From Streptomyces sp. NRRL S-37 (lineage in GTDB: Bacteria > Actinomycetota > Actinomycetes > Streptomycetales > Streptomycetaceae): a stretch of DNA of 64,000 nt. A model generated the notes under the pieces. The model saw nothing but the letters and a program-made list of their open reading frames with translations, made no database searches and was not told where the DNA came from. The position numbers and the translations under genes are program-made. Positions 52,751 through 61,900 of the stretch are shown here, in pieces (position 1 is the stretch's first letter; each line of letters begins with the position of its first letter). The stretch lies in contig NZ_JOIZ01000023.1 in assembly GCF_000721605.1 (NCBI RefSeq), positions 8,513 through 72,512 on the forward strand, read 5' to 3'.

Positions 52751-52940
52751 CGCACCTTTCCAGGGGCGCGGGGAACTGCGCGAATCCCCCGACGAAGCCG
52801 CACCTTTCCAGGGGCGCGGGGAACTGCGCGAAACCCCGACGAAGCCGCACCTTTCCAGGGGCGCGGGGAACTGCGCGAAACCCCGACGAACCCGCACCTT
52901 TCCAGGGGCGCGGGGAACTGCGCGAAACCCCCGACGAACC
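52751..52940. repeat. Four 47-48-bp tandem repeats
   Basis: Units start at 52751, 52799, 52846 and 52893. Each contains CGCACCTTTCCAGGGGCGCG, then GGGAACTGCGCGAA, then CCCCGACGAA, nearly identical between units. An inverted partial copy (CGCGCAGTTCCCCGCGCCCC, 52665-52684) lies upstream, so long alternative hairpins can form. The whole 394-bp gap (52582-52975) has no gene. Confidence 0.93.
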
Positions 52941-52975
52941 CGCACCGGCGGTGCAGCCCCCGGACCGAGGTCCGA

Positions 52976-54022
52976 TCAGTCCCGCGGCCCCGCCGTGGAC
53001 CCCCGCACCATCAACTCCCCCCGCACCGACGCGATCCCCCCGTGCGGCGCCTCCTCCCGCCCCATGGCGATCCGCCCCGCCCGGGCCCCCGCCTCCGCCA
53101 ACGGCAACCGCACCGTCGTCAGCGCCGGCACCGCGTCGATGCTGAACGGCAGATCGTCGAACCCGGCCACCGACACGTCGTCCGGAATCCGCAGCCCCGA
53201 CTCCCGCAGCGCCGCGCACGCCCCCAGCGCGACGGAGTCGTTCGCCGCGACCACGGCCGTCAACGACGGATCACGCCGCAGGAGTTCGAGCGTCGCCTCG
53301 TACCCCGACCGCCGGTCGTACCGGCCGTGCACGGTCCACCGCGGGTCCTCCTCGATGCGGTGCGCGGCCAGCGCGTCCCGGTGGCCCTCGAGCCGGTGCC
53401 GCGTCGTGGTCCGCTCCACGGGCCCCGCGATGTACCCCAGCCGCCGGTGCCCCAGCCCGATCAGGTGCTCGGTGAGTTCCCGCCCGCCGCCCCGGTTGTC
53501 GAAGGTCAGCGCGATCGCCCCGGCCTCCGCCGCCGGCGGCCGGCCGCACAGCACCACCCGGGTCCCGGCGTCCGTCAGCTTCCGCAGCTTCGCGTCCATG
53601 GCCGCCTTGTGCGGCGCGTCCTCGATCGCGCCGCCGGTCAGCACCACCGCCGCCGCCCGCTGCCGCTGGAGCAGGGTGAGATAGGTCAGTTCGCGTTCGG
53701 GCGAGCCGCCCGTGTTGCACACGACCGCGAGTCTCTCCCCGCCCGCGCGCCCGCCCGGCCCGCCGATCTCCGCCTGGATCGCGCTCGCCATGATCCCGAA
53801 GAACGGGTCGGCGATGTCGTTCACCAGGATGCCCACCAGGTCGGAGGTGGCGGCGGCGAGCGCGCTCGCGGGACCGTTGAGGACGTAGTCCAGCTCGTCC
53901 ACGGCCTTCAGCACCCGTTCACGGGTGGACGCGGCCACGGGATAGTTCCCGTTGAGCACGCGCGACACCGTCGCGGGGGAGACCTGTGCGCGAGCCGCCA
54001 CGTCCGCCAGGGTCACCGTCAT
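52976..54022 (-). CDS. LacI-family repressor of the Gfo/DUF993 sugar cluster
   Basis: A 348-residue LacI/GalR regulator with N-terminal HTH TLADVAARAQVSPATVSRVL and hinge segment GPASALAAATSDLVG, then a sugar-binding sensor domain. The ATG at 54022 has GGAGGA upstream; longer forms are not supported. It is divergent from the Gfo/Idh gene. A LacI-type dyad with core AAGCGCTT is in the shared promoter region. The inducer is probably a sugar of the pathway encoded next to it. Confidence 0.92.
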   Translation of the reverse strand: MTVTLADVAARAQVSPATVSRVLNGNYPVAASTRERVLKAVDELDYVLNGPASALAAATSDLVGILVNDIADPFFGIMASAIQAEIGGPGGRAGGERLAVVCNTGGSPERELTYLTLLQRQRAAAVVLTGGAIEDAPHKAAMDAKLRKLTDAGTRVVLCGRPPAAEAGAIALTFDNRGGGRELTEHLIGLGHRRLGYIAGPVERTTTRHRLEGHRDALAAHRIEEDPRWTVHGRYDRRSGYEATLELLRRDPSLTAVVAANDSVALGACAALRESGLRIPDDVSVAGFDDLPFSIDAVPALTTVRLPLAEAGARAGRIAMGREEAPHGGIASVRGELMVRGSTAGPRD

Positions 54023-54195
54023 GTCTCGTCCTCCGCCTCGCGCGTTCGCCGTACGCCGTCGTACACATCCACGCCCACACCCGTGGTTCCGAGCAGACCC
54101 TACGGCCATCCGCGCGGTTGTTCGCCCCCTCGAACAAGTCCGGTTCGCCGCGGTCTTGTCCGCACCGCCGTCCAGAGGCTAGCTTCTCTCTACAT

Positions 54196-54209
54196 AGAAA
54201 GCGCTTGCT
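54196..54209. promoter_or_regulatory. LacI-type operator before the Gfo/Idh gene
   Basis: AGAAAGCGCTTGCT contains the CG-centred palindrome AAGCGCTT typical of LacI/GalR sites. It lies 57 bp upstream of the Gfo/Idh start, in the region divergent from the LacI gene. Confidence 0.65.
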
Positions 54210-54265
54210 GTCACGCTCACCAGTGGGGCGTACGCGGCGCGCGAACCGCGTACGAAGGGAATGAC

Positions 54266-55417
54266 GTGACACGCAAGACGGTGCGTATCGCCATGAACGG
54301 CGTGACCGGGCGCATGGGCTACCGCCAGCACCTCGTCCGCTCCATCCTGGCCCTGCGCGAGCAGGGCGGCCTCGACCTCGGTGACGGCACCGTGCTGTGG
54401 CCGGAGCCGGTCCTGGTCGGCCGCCGCGAGCACGCGCTGAAGGCGCTGGCCGAACGGCACGGACTCGAGCACATCTCCACGGACCTGGACGCCGTCCTCG
54501 CCGACGACGGCGTCGACATCTACTTCGACGCCCAGGTCACCTCGGCCCGCGAGGAGGCGATCAGGAAGGCGATCGCCGCCGGCAAGCACGTCTACACCGA
54601 GAAGCCCACCGCCACCGGCCTCGACGGCGCCCTGGAACTCGCCCGCCTGGCGAACGCGGCCGGTATCAAGCACGGCGTCGTCCAGGACAAGCTCTTCCTC
54701 CCCGGCCTGCTCAAGCTGAAGCGCCTCATCGACGGCGGCTTCTTCGGCCGGATCCTGTCCGTGCGCGGCGAGTTCGGCTACTGGGTCTTCGAGGGCGACT
54801 GGCAGGAGGCCCAGCGCCCGTCCTGGAACTACCGCAGCGAGGACGGCGGCGGCATCGTCGTCGACATGTTCCCGCACTGGGAGTACGTGCTGCACGAGCT
54901 GTTCGGCCGCGTGAAGTCCGTCCAGGCCCTCACCGCCACCCACATCCCGCAGCGCTGGGACGAGAACGGCAAGCCCTACGACGCCACCGCCGACGACGCC
55001 GCCTACGGCGTCTTCGAACTCGACGGCGGCGTCATCGCCCAGATCAACTCCTCCTGGGCGGTCCGCGTCCACCGCGACGAACTCGTCGAGTTCCAGGTCG
55101 ACGGCACCGAGGGCTCCGCCGTCGCCGGGCTGCGCACCTGCCGCGTCCAGCACCGCTCCGCCACCCCCAAGCCGGTCTGGAACCCGGACATCCCCGCCAC
55201 CGAGGTCTTCCGCGACCAGTGGCAGGAGGTCCCGGACAACGGCGCGTTCGACAACGGCTTCAAGGCCCAGTGGGAGCTGTTCCTGCGCCACGTCTACGCC
55301 GACGCCCCCTACCACTGGGACCTGCTGGCCGGCGCCCGCGGCGTCCAGCTCGCCGAACTGGGCCTGAGGTCCTCCGCCGAGGGCCGCCGCCTCGACGTCC
55401 CGGAGATCGCGCTGTGA
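54266..55417 (+). CDS. Gfo/Idh/MocA-family oxidoreductase
   Basis: A 383-residue NAD(P)-dependent sugar dehydrogenase. The N-terminal Rossmann part starts IAMNGVTGRMGYRQHLVRS, a glycine motif (GVTGRMG) differing slightly from the usual GxGxxG/A. The EKP motif HVYTEKPTATGLDGAL (near 113) marks the family, and the C-terminal domain has a GGIVVDMFPHWEYVLHELFG helix with candidate catalytic Asp/His. GTG start at 54266 with AAGGGA upstream. It leads an operon with GTGA overlaps to the next genes. Likely oxidises a sugar or glycoside hydroxyl; substrate unknown. Confidence 0.9.
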   Translation: MTRKTVRIAMNGVTGRMGYRQHLVRSILALREQGGLDLGDGTVLWPEPVLVGRREHALKALAERHGLEHISTDLDAVLADDGVDIYFDAQVTSAREEAIRKAIAAGKHVYTEKPTATGLDGALELARLANAAGIKHGVVQDKLFLPGLLKLKRLIDGGFFGRILSVRGEFGYWVFEGDWQEAQRPSWNYRSEDGGGIVVDMFPHWEYVLHELFGRVKSVQALTATHIPQRWDENGKPYDATADDAAYGVFELDGGVIAQINSSWAVRVHRDELVEFQVDGTEGSAVAGLRTCRVQHRSATPKPVWNPDIPATEVFRDQWQEVPDNGAFDNGFKAQWELFLRHVYADAPYHWDLLAGARGVQLAELGLRSSAEGRRLDVPEIAL

Positions 55418-56571
55418 CCCTCCACCTCCCCGACGCGCACGGCACCCTGCGCGCCTACGAGCCCCGCACCGAGCCCCTCGCCACCACCCCCGGGTCCCCC
55501 TTCACCTCCCGTACAGTCTTCTCGGCCGCGCACGTCGTCGCCGACCCGTACGCCGACACCACCCCCGACTCACCGGCCGCCGTCGACTGGGACGCCACCC
55601 TCGCCTTCCGCCGCCACCTGTGGTCGCACGGGCTGGGCGTCGCCGAGGCCATGGACACCGCCCAGCGCGGCATGGGCCTGGACTGGGCGGGCGCGGCCGA
55701 GCTGATCCGCCGCTCCGCCGCCGAGGCGAAGGCCGTCGGCGGCCGCATCGCCTGCGGCGTGGGAACGGACCAGCTCACCGCTCCCACCGCCACCCTCGCC
55801 GAGGTCCGCGCGGCCTACGAGGAACAGCTCGCGCTCGTCGAGGAGTCCGGCGCGCAGGCCATCCTGATGGCGTCCCGCGCCCTGACCGCGACGGCGCGGG
55901 GCCCGGAGGACTACCTGGAGGTCTACGGCCACCTGCTCCGCCAGGCCGCCGAGCCGGTGATCCTGCACTGGCTGGGCCCGATGTTCGACCCGGCGCTCGA
56001 GGGCTACTGGGGCTCCTCCGACCTCGACGCGGCCACCGGCACCTTCCTGGAGGTCATCGCCGCCCACCCCGACAAGGTCGACGGCATCAAGGTCTCCCTC
56101 CTCGACGCCCGGCGCGAGGTCGACCTGCGCCGCCGCCTGCCGCAGGGCGTGCGCTGCTACACCGGCGACGACTTCCACTACCCCGAGCTGATCGCCGGCG
56201 ACGACCAGGGCTTCAGCCACGCCCTGCTCGGCATCTTCGACCCGCTCGGCCCGCTCGCGGCGGAGGCGGTCCGCGTCCTCGACACCGGGAACACGGAGGG
56301 CTTCCGCGCCCTCCTCGACCCCACCGTCGCGCTCTCCCGCCACCTCTTCCAGGCCCCCACCCGCTTCTACAAGACGGGCGTGGTCTTCCTCGCCTGGCTG
56401 GCCGGCCACCAGTCCCACTTCACGATGGTCGGCGGCCTGCAGTCGGCGCGCTCCCTGCCGCACTTCGCCCGCGCCTACGAACTCGCCGACGGTCTCGGCC
56501 TGTTCCCCGACCCGAAGCTCGCCGAGGACCGCATGAGGACCCTGCTCAACCTGTACGGAGTGACCCCGTGA
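55414..56571 (+). CDS. DUF993 protein (dihydrodipicolinate synthase-like aldolase)
   Basis: A 385-residue TIM-barrel protein of the DUF993 family, distantly related to DapA/NanA class I aldolases. The Schiff-base lysine is probably Lys226 in KVDGIKVSLLD, in the place of the DapA GIK motif. The usual YNxPxRT tyrosine segment is replaced by ILHWLGPMFDP, so the catalytic arrangement differs. It is fused translationally to its neighbours by GTGA overlaps on both sides. With an oxidoreductase before it and an isomerase after it, retro-aldol cleavage of an oxidised sugar is a reasonable inference; no activity is known to me. Confidence 0.85.
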   Translation: MTLHLPDAHGTLRAYEPRTEPLATTPGSPFTSRTVFSAAHVVADPYADTTPDSPAAVDWDATLAFRRHLWSHGLGVAEAMDTAQRGMGLDWAGAAELIRRSAAEAKAVGGRIACGVGTDQLTAPTATLAEVRAAYEEQLALVEESGAQAILMASRALTATARGPEDYLEVYGHLLRQAAEPVILHWLGPMFDPALEGYWGSSDLDAATGTFLEVIAAHPDKVDGIKVSLLDARREVDLRRRLPQGVRCYTGDDFHYPELIAGDDQGFSHALLGIFDPLGPLAAEAVRVLDTGNTEGFRALLDPTVALSRHLFQAPTRFYKTGVVFLAWLAGHQSHFTMVGGLQSARSLPHFARAYELADGLGLFPDPKLAEDRMRTLLNLYGVTP

Positions 56572-57401
56572 CCGCCGATCTCACCCGCTTCAGCATCAAC
56601 CAGATGACGGTCAGGCAGCTCTCGCTGCCGGACCTCGTCGACGCCTGCCGGGACCTGGGCGTCCCGGGCGTCGGCCTGTGGCGCGAGCCCGTCCAGGCGT
56701 ACGGCGTGGAGGCGGCCGCGAAACTGGTCCGCGACGCGGGCCTGACGGTGACGACCCTGTGCCGGGGCGGCTTCCTCACCGCGACCGACCCCGGCGAGCG
56801 GGCCGCCGCCCTGGCGGACAACCGCCGCGCCGTCGACGAGGCGGCAACCCTCGGCACCGACACCCTGGTCCTGGTCTCGGGCGGCCTCCCGGCCGGCTCC
56901 AAGGACCTGCGCGCCGCCCGCGAGCGCATCGCCGACGCACTCGCCGAACTCGGCCCCTACGCCGAGGAACACGGGGTGAGACTGGCCATCGAGCCGCTGC
57001 ACCCCATGTTCGCCTCCGACCGGTGCGTGGTCTCGACGCTCGCCCAGGCCCTGGACCTCGCGGAACGCTTCCCCGCCCACCAGGTCGGCGTCACGGTCGA
57101 CACGTACCACATCTGGTGGGACGACCTGGCCCCCGCGCAGATCGCCCGCGCGGGCGCCCAGGGCCGCATCCACACCTTCCAGCTCGCCGACTGGACCACC
57201 CCGCTGCCCGAGGGCGTCCTCAACGGCCGCGGCCAGATCGGCGACGGCGCGGTCGACATGCGGGAGTGGAAGGGCTACGTGGAGGCGGCCGGCTACACCG
57301 GCCCCATCGAGGTCGAACTCTTCAACGACGCCCTGTGGTCCCGCGACGGCCGCGAGGTCCTCGCCGAGACGGCGGCACGGTTCGTGGAGCACGCGGGCTA
57401 G
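56568..57401 (+). CDS. Sugar phosphate isomerase/epimerase (second copy)
   Basis: A 277-residue xylose isomerase-like barrel, only distantly similar to the protein at 51784-52581. Likely metal-binding residues are Glu in LAIEPLHPMF (near 143), Asp and His in VTVDTYHIWWD (near 180), and Glu in PIEVELFND (near 250). GTG start at 56568 overlapping the DUF993 stop (GTGA). Last of the three-gene operon. The following 179 bp are GC-rich with an imperfect CCCGGGYYYTGTGC duplication and no gene. Confidence 0.88.
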   Translation: MTADLTRFSINQMTVRQLSLPDLVDACRDLGVPGVGLWREPVQAYGVEAAAKLVRDAGLTVTTLCRGGFLTATDPGERAAALADNRRAVDEAATLGTDTLVLVSGGLPAGSKDLRAARERIADALAELGPYAEEHGVRLAIEPLHPMFASDRCVVSTLAQALDLAERFPAHQVGVTVDTYHIWWDDLAPAQIARAGAQGRIHTFQLADWTTPLPEGVLNGRGQIGDGAVDMREWKGYVEAAGYTGPIEVELFNDALWSRDGREVLAETAARFVEHAG

Positions 57402-57580
57402 GAGCCGCGCGGCGTCCCGGGTCTTGTGCGGGGCCCGGGTGCCGCCCGAGCGGTGTCCCGGGCTCTGTGCACGGCCCGGGCGCCGCGTCGGGGCGCGGGG
57501 CGCGGGGCACGGGGCACGGGAGAAGCTCTGGGGAGAGGTCCTCCCGTGCCCTGGCGTCCCGTCCCGCGCGGAGCGCACCG

Positions 57581-58984
57581 TCAGGCCTCCGCACCCGGCA
57601 CACCGGCCCGCAGATGCGCCGCCAGGCGGTGCAGCTCGACGAGGGCACCGGCGTCCGACCCGTCCCCCAGCGGGTAGTGCAGGGCCGGTTCGGACGCGGG
57701 CCCCAGGACGACGGGCCGTACCTCGACGGGCGGGCGACGGGCATGGGTGAGGCCGATGCCCCGTACGTCCCGCGCGCCCAGGGTGAAGGCGACCGGGACG
57801 GGAGGGGCCTGGAGCACGGGTCCCGTGGTGAGGTCACGGGAGGCCCGCCGCACCGAGGCCAGCATCGTCGTCAGGCCGTGCTCCGCGACGAGCACCCCGG
57901 CGAGCGGGGCGATCGCCTCCAGGGGCGGTTCCTCACCCTCCCCGTATCCGAGGACGAGCGTCACGTCCTGCTCGACCCCGGCGGTCGTCCGCGTGACCCG
58001 GATCCACGCCAGCGCGGGCCGGTCGGGGTGCCCCGTCACGATCAGATGGGTCGGTTCGGGGGCCCGGTCACGGGCCAGACCGGTCAGCCGGCGCGGCGAC
58101 CAGGGCAGGTTGACGGGTTCCGCGGTGCCCCAGCCGGCCGGCGCCGAGCCGGTGAGCGCGCGCCAGGCGGTCTCGAGCCCTTCGCCCAGGACGGCGTCCT
58201 CGTGCGCGGGGAGCGTCGTACGGAACGCCACGACGAGCTGCCGGTCACCCGACGGGGACGTCCGGCCGAACGCCTCGGCGACCGGGGCCGTGCCGTCCGC
58301 CCCGGGCACGGGCGCGAACGTCCCCTCCCGCCAGCGCAGCACCGCCCCGGACAGCCCGTCGTAGTAGCCCTGATCCGGGTCCTGGACGACCCAGCGGTTG
58401 GGCACCTGGAGGAGGGTGGCACGGGCCGGGGCACTGAGCCGGACGTGCGGCGGGGTGACGATCTGCAGGGCACGGCCCGACTCGGAGGTGCCGCGCAGCA
58501 CCTCGGAGAGCCAGGTGGTCAGGGCCAGGACCGGCCGGTCGGCCAGGACGACGGACGTGCTGTCGGTGAGGACGTCCACGACCGGTTGTCCGTCGTCCGG
58601 CGCGACGGCCGCGCGCACGTCCACGACCTCGGTGCTCGGCGCCGGCCCGGGCCAGGTGCTGCCGCCCAGCAGCAGGGCGAGCCGCCCGCACACGGATCCC
58701 GCCAGCCGCTCGGCCTCGGGCACGGCGCCGGAGGCCCGGACCTCGGTCCACCAGAAGGGCACGGGCACGTCCCGTCCGAGCAGCCGTTCGGCCTCCCCGG
58801 GGACCTGGACCAGCAGCGGGGCCTCCACGGACACGAGGGGCCTGCCGTCCGGGGCGCACAGCCGCAGCACGGCGCCTTCGGAGCCGGCGGTCACGCCCGT
58901 CTCGGGGCCGCCCGCGTACAGGCCGGCCAGCAGGGCCCAGGTGTCCGGCATCCTCGGGGTGAGGGCGATGACGTCCTTGGTCAC
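57581..58984 (-). CDS. Type VII secretion-associated protein, probably DUF6177
   Basis: A 467-residue soluble protein starting VTKDVIALTPRMPDTW, with a GTG at 58984 overlapping the eccC stop (GTGA). I recall DUF6177 proteins beside eccC in Streptomyces type VII loci; the N-terminal and C-terminal (ARDVRGIGLTHARRPPVEVRPVVLG) segments look like them. No Walker motif and no membrane helix. It is Arg/Thr/Val-rich with alternating beta-type sequence. Function unknown; tight coupling to EccC suggests work with the secretion ATPase. Confidence 0.7.
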   Translation of the reverse strand: MTKDVIALTPRMPDTWALLAGLYAGGPETGVTAGSEGAVLRLCAPDGRPLVSVEAPLLVQVPGEAERLLGRDVPVPFWWTEVRASGAVPEAERLAGSVCGRLALLLGGSTWPGPAPSTEVVDVRAAVAPDDGQPVVDVLTDSTSVVLADRPVLALTTWLSEVLRGTSESGRALQIVTPPHVRLSAPARATLLQVPNRWVVQDPDQGYYDGLSGAVLRWREGTFAPVPGADGTAPVAEAFGRTSPSGDRQLVVAFRTTLPAHEDAVLGEGLETAWRALTGSAPAGWGTAEPVNLPWSPRRLTGLARDRAPEPTHLIVTGHPDRPALAWIRVTRTTAGVEQDVTLVLGYGEGEEPPLEAIAPLAGVLVAEHGLTTMLASVRRASRDLTTGPVLQAPPVPVAFTLGARDVRGIGLTHARRPPVEVRPVVLGPASEPALHYPLGDGSDAGALVELHRLAAHLRAGVPGAEA

Positions 58985-61900
58985 GACTTCTCCTCTCCGG
59001 CTCCGGTCAGCGCGGTCTGGACGAGCCGGTGGTTCCGGCCGCGGCGGACCAGGGTGCCGCGGCCGGGTGGCTGCCGGGAGGCGTACAGGCCGGGGAAGAG
59101 CTGCCCCTCGGTGCGGTCGCCGGTCATCACCAGGGCGGTGGCGCCCGTCTCGCGCAGTGTGGTCAGGAGCGGTTCGTACAGCGCGCGGGAGGCTCCCGCG
59201 GTGCGGCGCGCCAGCACGAAGTGCAGGCCGATGTCCTGCGCGGAGGACACGTACGGCAGGAAGGGCGCGAGGGGCTGTTGCCCGGCGGTGGTGAGGATGT
59301 CGTAGTCGTCGACGAGGATGACGATCCGCGGGCCCCGGAAGGCGGGTTCGCCGGTCTCGGGTGCGTCCGGGTCGGCGGTCTCCGGCATCCGCTTCCGGAG
59401 TTCGGCGGCGATGCCCGTGGAGAGGGCGGAGGCGAGCGTGGCGTTGTGGGCGTAGCCGCCCCGGTACGGTTCCGGGACGACGCCGCGCAGGCCGCGACGG
59501 GGGTCGAAGACACCGAAGACCAGCTCGTCGTCGGAGTACCGTTCGACGAGCCCGGCGACGATCAGCTTCAGCAGGTTCGTCTTGCCGCACTCGTTGTCGC
59601 CGAGGACCAGCAGGTGCTGGTCGGCGCCGAAGAGGTCGAGCAGCACGGGGGCGAGGGCGTCCTGGTCGAGGCCGACCGGTATCCGCCGCGGTTCGGTGGC
59701 CGGCGAGGGCAGCCGGGTCGCCGGCAGCCGGGCCGGCAGCACCCGCACCGGGGCGGCGGGCTCGCCGTGCCAGGTGGCGCGGACCGTCCGGGCCGCCTCG
59801 TCCAGGGCCGGGCCCAGGTCACCGGTCGTGGGCGAGCCGTCGATACGGGGCAGGGCGGCCTGCGCGAACAGTTTGCCGTCGGTCAGCACCCGGCCGGGAA
59901 CGTCCGGCGAGAGGGTCTCGGAGAGCTTGCGGTCGACGGAGGAGTCGGCGGGGTCGTTCAGGCGCAGCTCGACGCGGGTGCCGAAGAGCGACTGGGTGGC
60001 GATGCGGACGTCGTTCCAGCGCAGCATGCCCGCCACCACGTGGATGCCGTAGCCGCCGCCCCGCTTCAGCAGATCGGCGACCGGCTCGTCGAGGTCGGCG
60101 AAGTCGTCGCGCAGCGCGCCGAAACCGTCGACCACGAGGACGACGTCGGTGGAGCCGAGCTGCGGCAGCCGGCCCTGGGCGCGGAGCCGGCGGAGCTGGT
60201 CGACGGAGTCGATGCCGTGCTCGCGGAAGACCGTCTCGCGCTCGGTGAGCATGGCGCGCACCTCGGCGACCGTACGGGCCGCGCGTTCCCGGTCGGCCCG
60301 GCCGGCGACCCCGCCGACGTGCGGCAGGGCGGCCAGCGCCGACAGGCCGCCGCCGACCAGGTCCAGGCCGTACACGGCGACGTCGCGGGGCGTGTGGGTG
60401 ACCGCCAGGGACAGCACCAGGGTCCGCAGCAGCGTGGTCTTGCCGGACTGGGGGCCGCCGATCACGGCCACGTGACCGCCGGCCGTGGTCAGGTCCAGCA
60501 CCCACTGGCCCTGCCATTGCCGGGCCGGGTCGTCGAGCACGCCGAGCGGCACCCGCATACCGTCCGTGGCACGTGCCAGACGCAGCCCGTGCTCGGAGAC
60601 CCGGGCCGGTCCGGCGACCGCGTCCAGGGTGACGGCGTCCGGCAGCGGGGGCAGCCAGATGCGGCGCACGGCGGGCGCGGCGCCGGCGAGCCGGCCGACC
60701 ATCAGGGACAGGACGGCCGGGCCGGTCTCCCGGCGGGTGGCGGCGGGTTCCTCCTCCGGCTCCTCGGTCCGCCCCGCGGTGTTGTACGCCGGGTAGGGCA
60801 GGGCGAGCGGCTCCTCGTCCCGCTGCTCGAGCACCGCGGGGCCGTGGTGGACGCCGGAGACGTACCCGGCCTTGAACCGTTCGTAGGTGGAGGTGTCGAC
60901 CTTCAGATAGCCGAATCCGGGCAGGGGCGGCAGATGGAAGGCGTCGGTGGTGTCGAGGACCGTGCGGGACTCGTCGGCGGAGAAGGTGCGCAGGCCCAGC
61001 CGGTACGACAGGTAGGTGTCCAGGCCCTTGAGCCTGCCGCCCTCGATGCGCTGGCTGGACAGCAGCAGATGGACGCCGATGGAGCGGCCGATGCGTCCGA
61101 TGGACAGGAACAGGTCGATGAAGTCCGGCTTCGCGGTGAGGAGTTCGCCGAACTCGTCGATGACGACGAACAGGTGCGGGAGCGGTTCGAGGTCCGGCTT
61201 CTCCGTCGCGCGCAGTGCGGCGTAGTGACCGATGTCGGCGACGTTCCCGGCGTCCTTCAGGACCTGCTGGCGGCGCTTGACCTCGCCGGCGAGGCTGGTG
61301 TGGACGCGCTCGACGAGCCCGGCCTGATTCTCCAGGTTGGTGATCGTCCCGGCGGTGTGCGGGAGTTCGGCGAAGGGGGCGAACGTGGCACCGCCCTTGT
61401 AGTCGACCAGGACGAGCGCCAGGTCCTCGGGGGAGTGGGTGGTGGCCAGGGCGAGGACGAGGGTGCGCAGGAGCTCGCTCTTGCCGGAACCGGTCGCGCC
61501 CACGCACAGTCCGTGCGGACCCATACCGAGCTGGGACGACTCCTTCAGATCCAGCAGAACCGGCTCGTGCCGGTCCGTCAGCCCGATGGGCACGCGGAGG
61601 AAGTCCCGTTCGCTGCGGGGCTTCCACAGGGCGGGCAGGTCGAGGTCGGCGGGGTCGGCGATGCCGAGGAGCGCGGGGAAGTCGACCGGCCCGGTGACGG
61701 GGCTTCCCTCGGCGACGGACTCCGGGGACAGCCGCAGTGGGGCCAGCAGCCGGGCGACGCCCTCCGCCCCGGCCGCGGTGACCGGGTCGACGGTGCCCTC
61801 GGCGGTGCCCGGCGCGGAGGCGTCCCCGGCGGCGGAACCGCGCAGGTCCTCGACGACCGCCCGCTCGCCGTGGACGGTGATGCGCACGCTCACCTCGTCC

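Noticed and set aside
52751..52940. Possible CRISPR array
   Set aside because: The units are continuous 47-48-bp tandem copies without unique spacers, and there are no cas genes.
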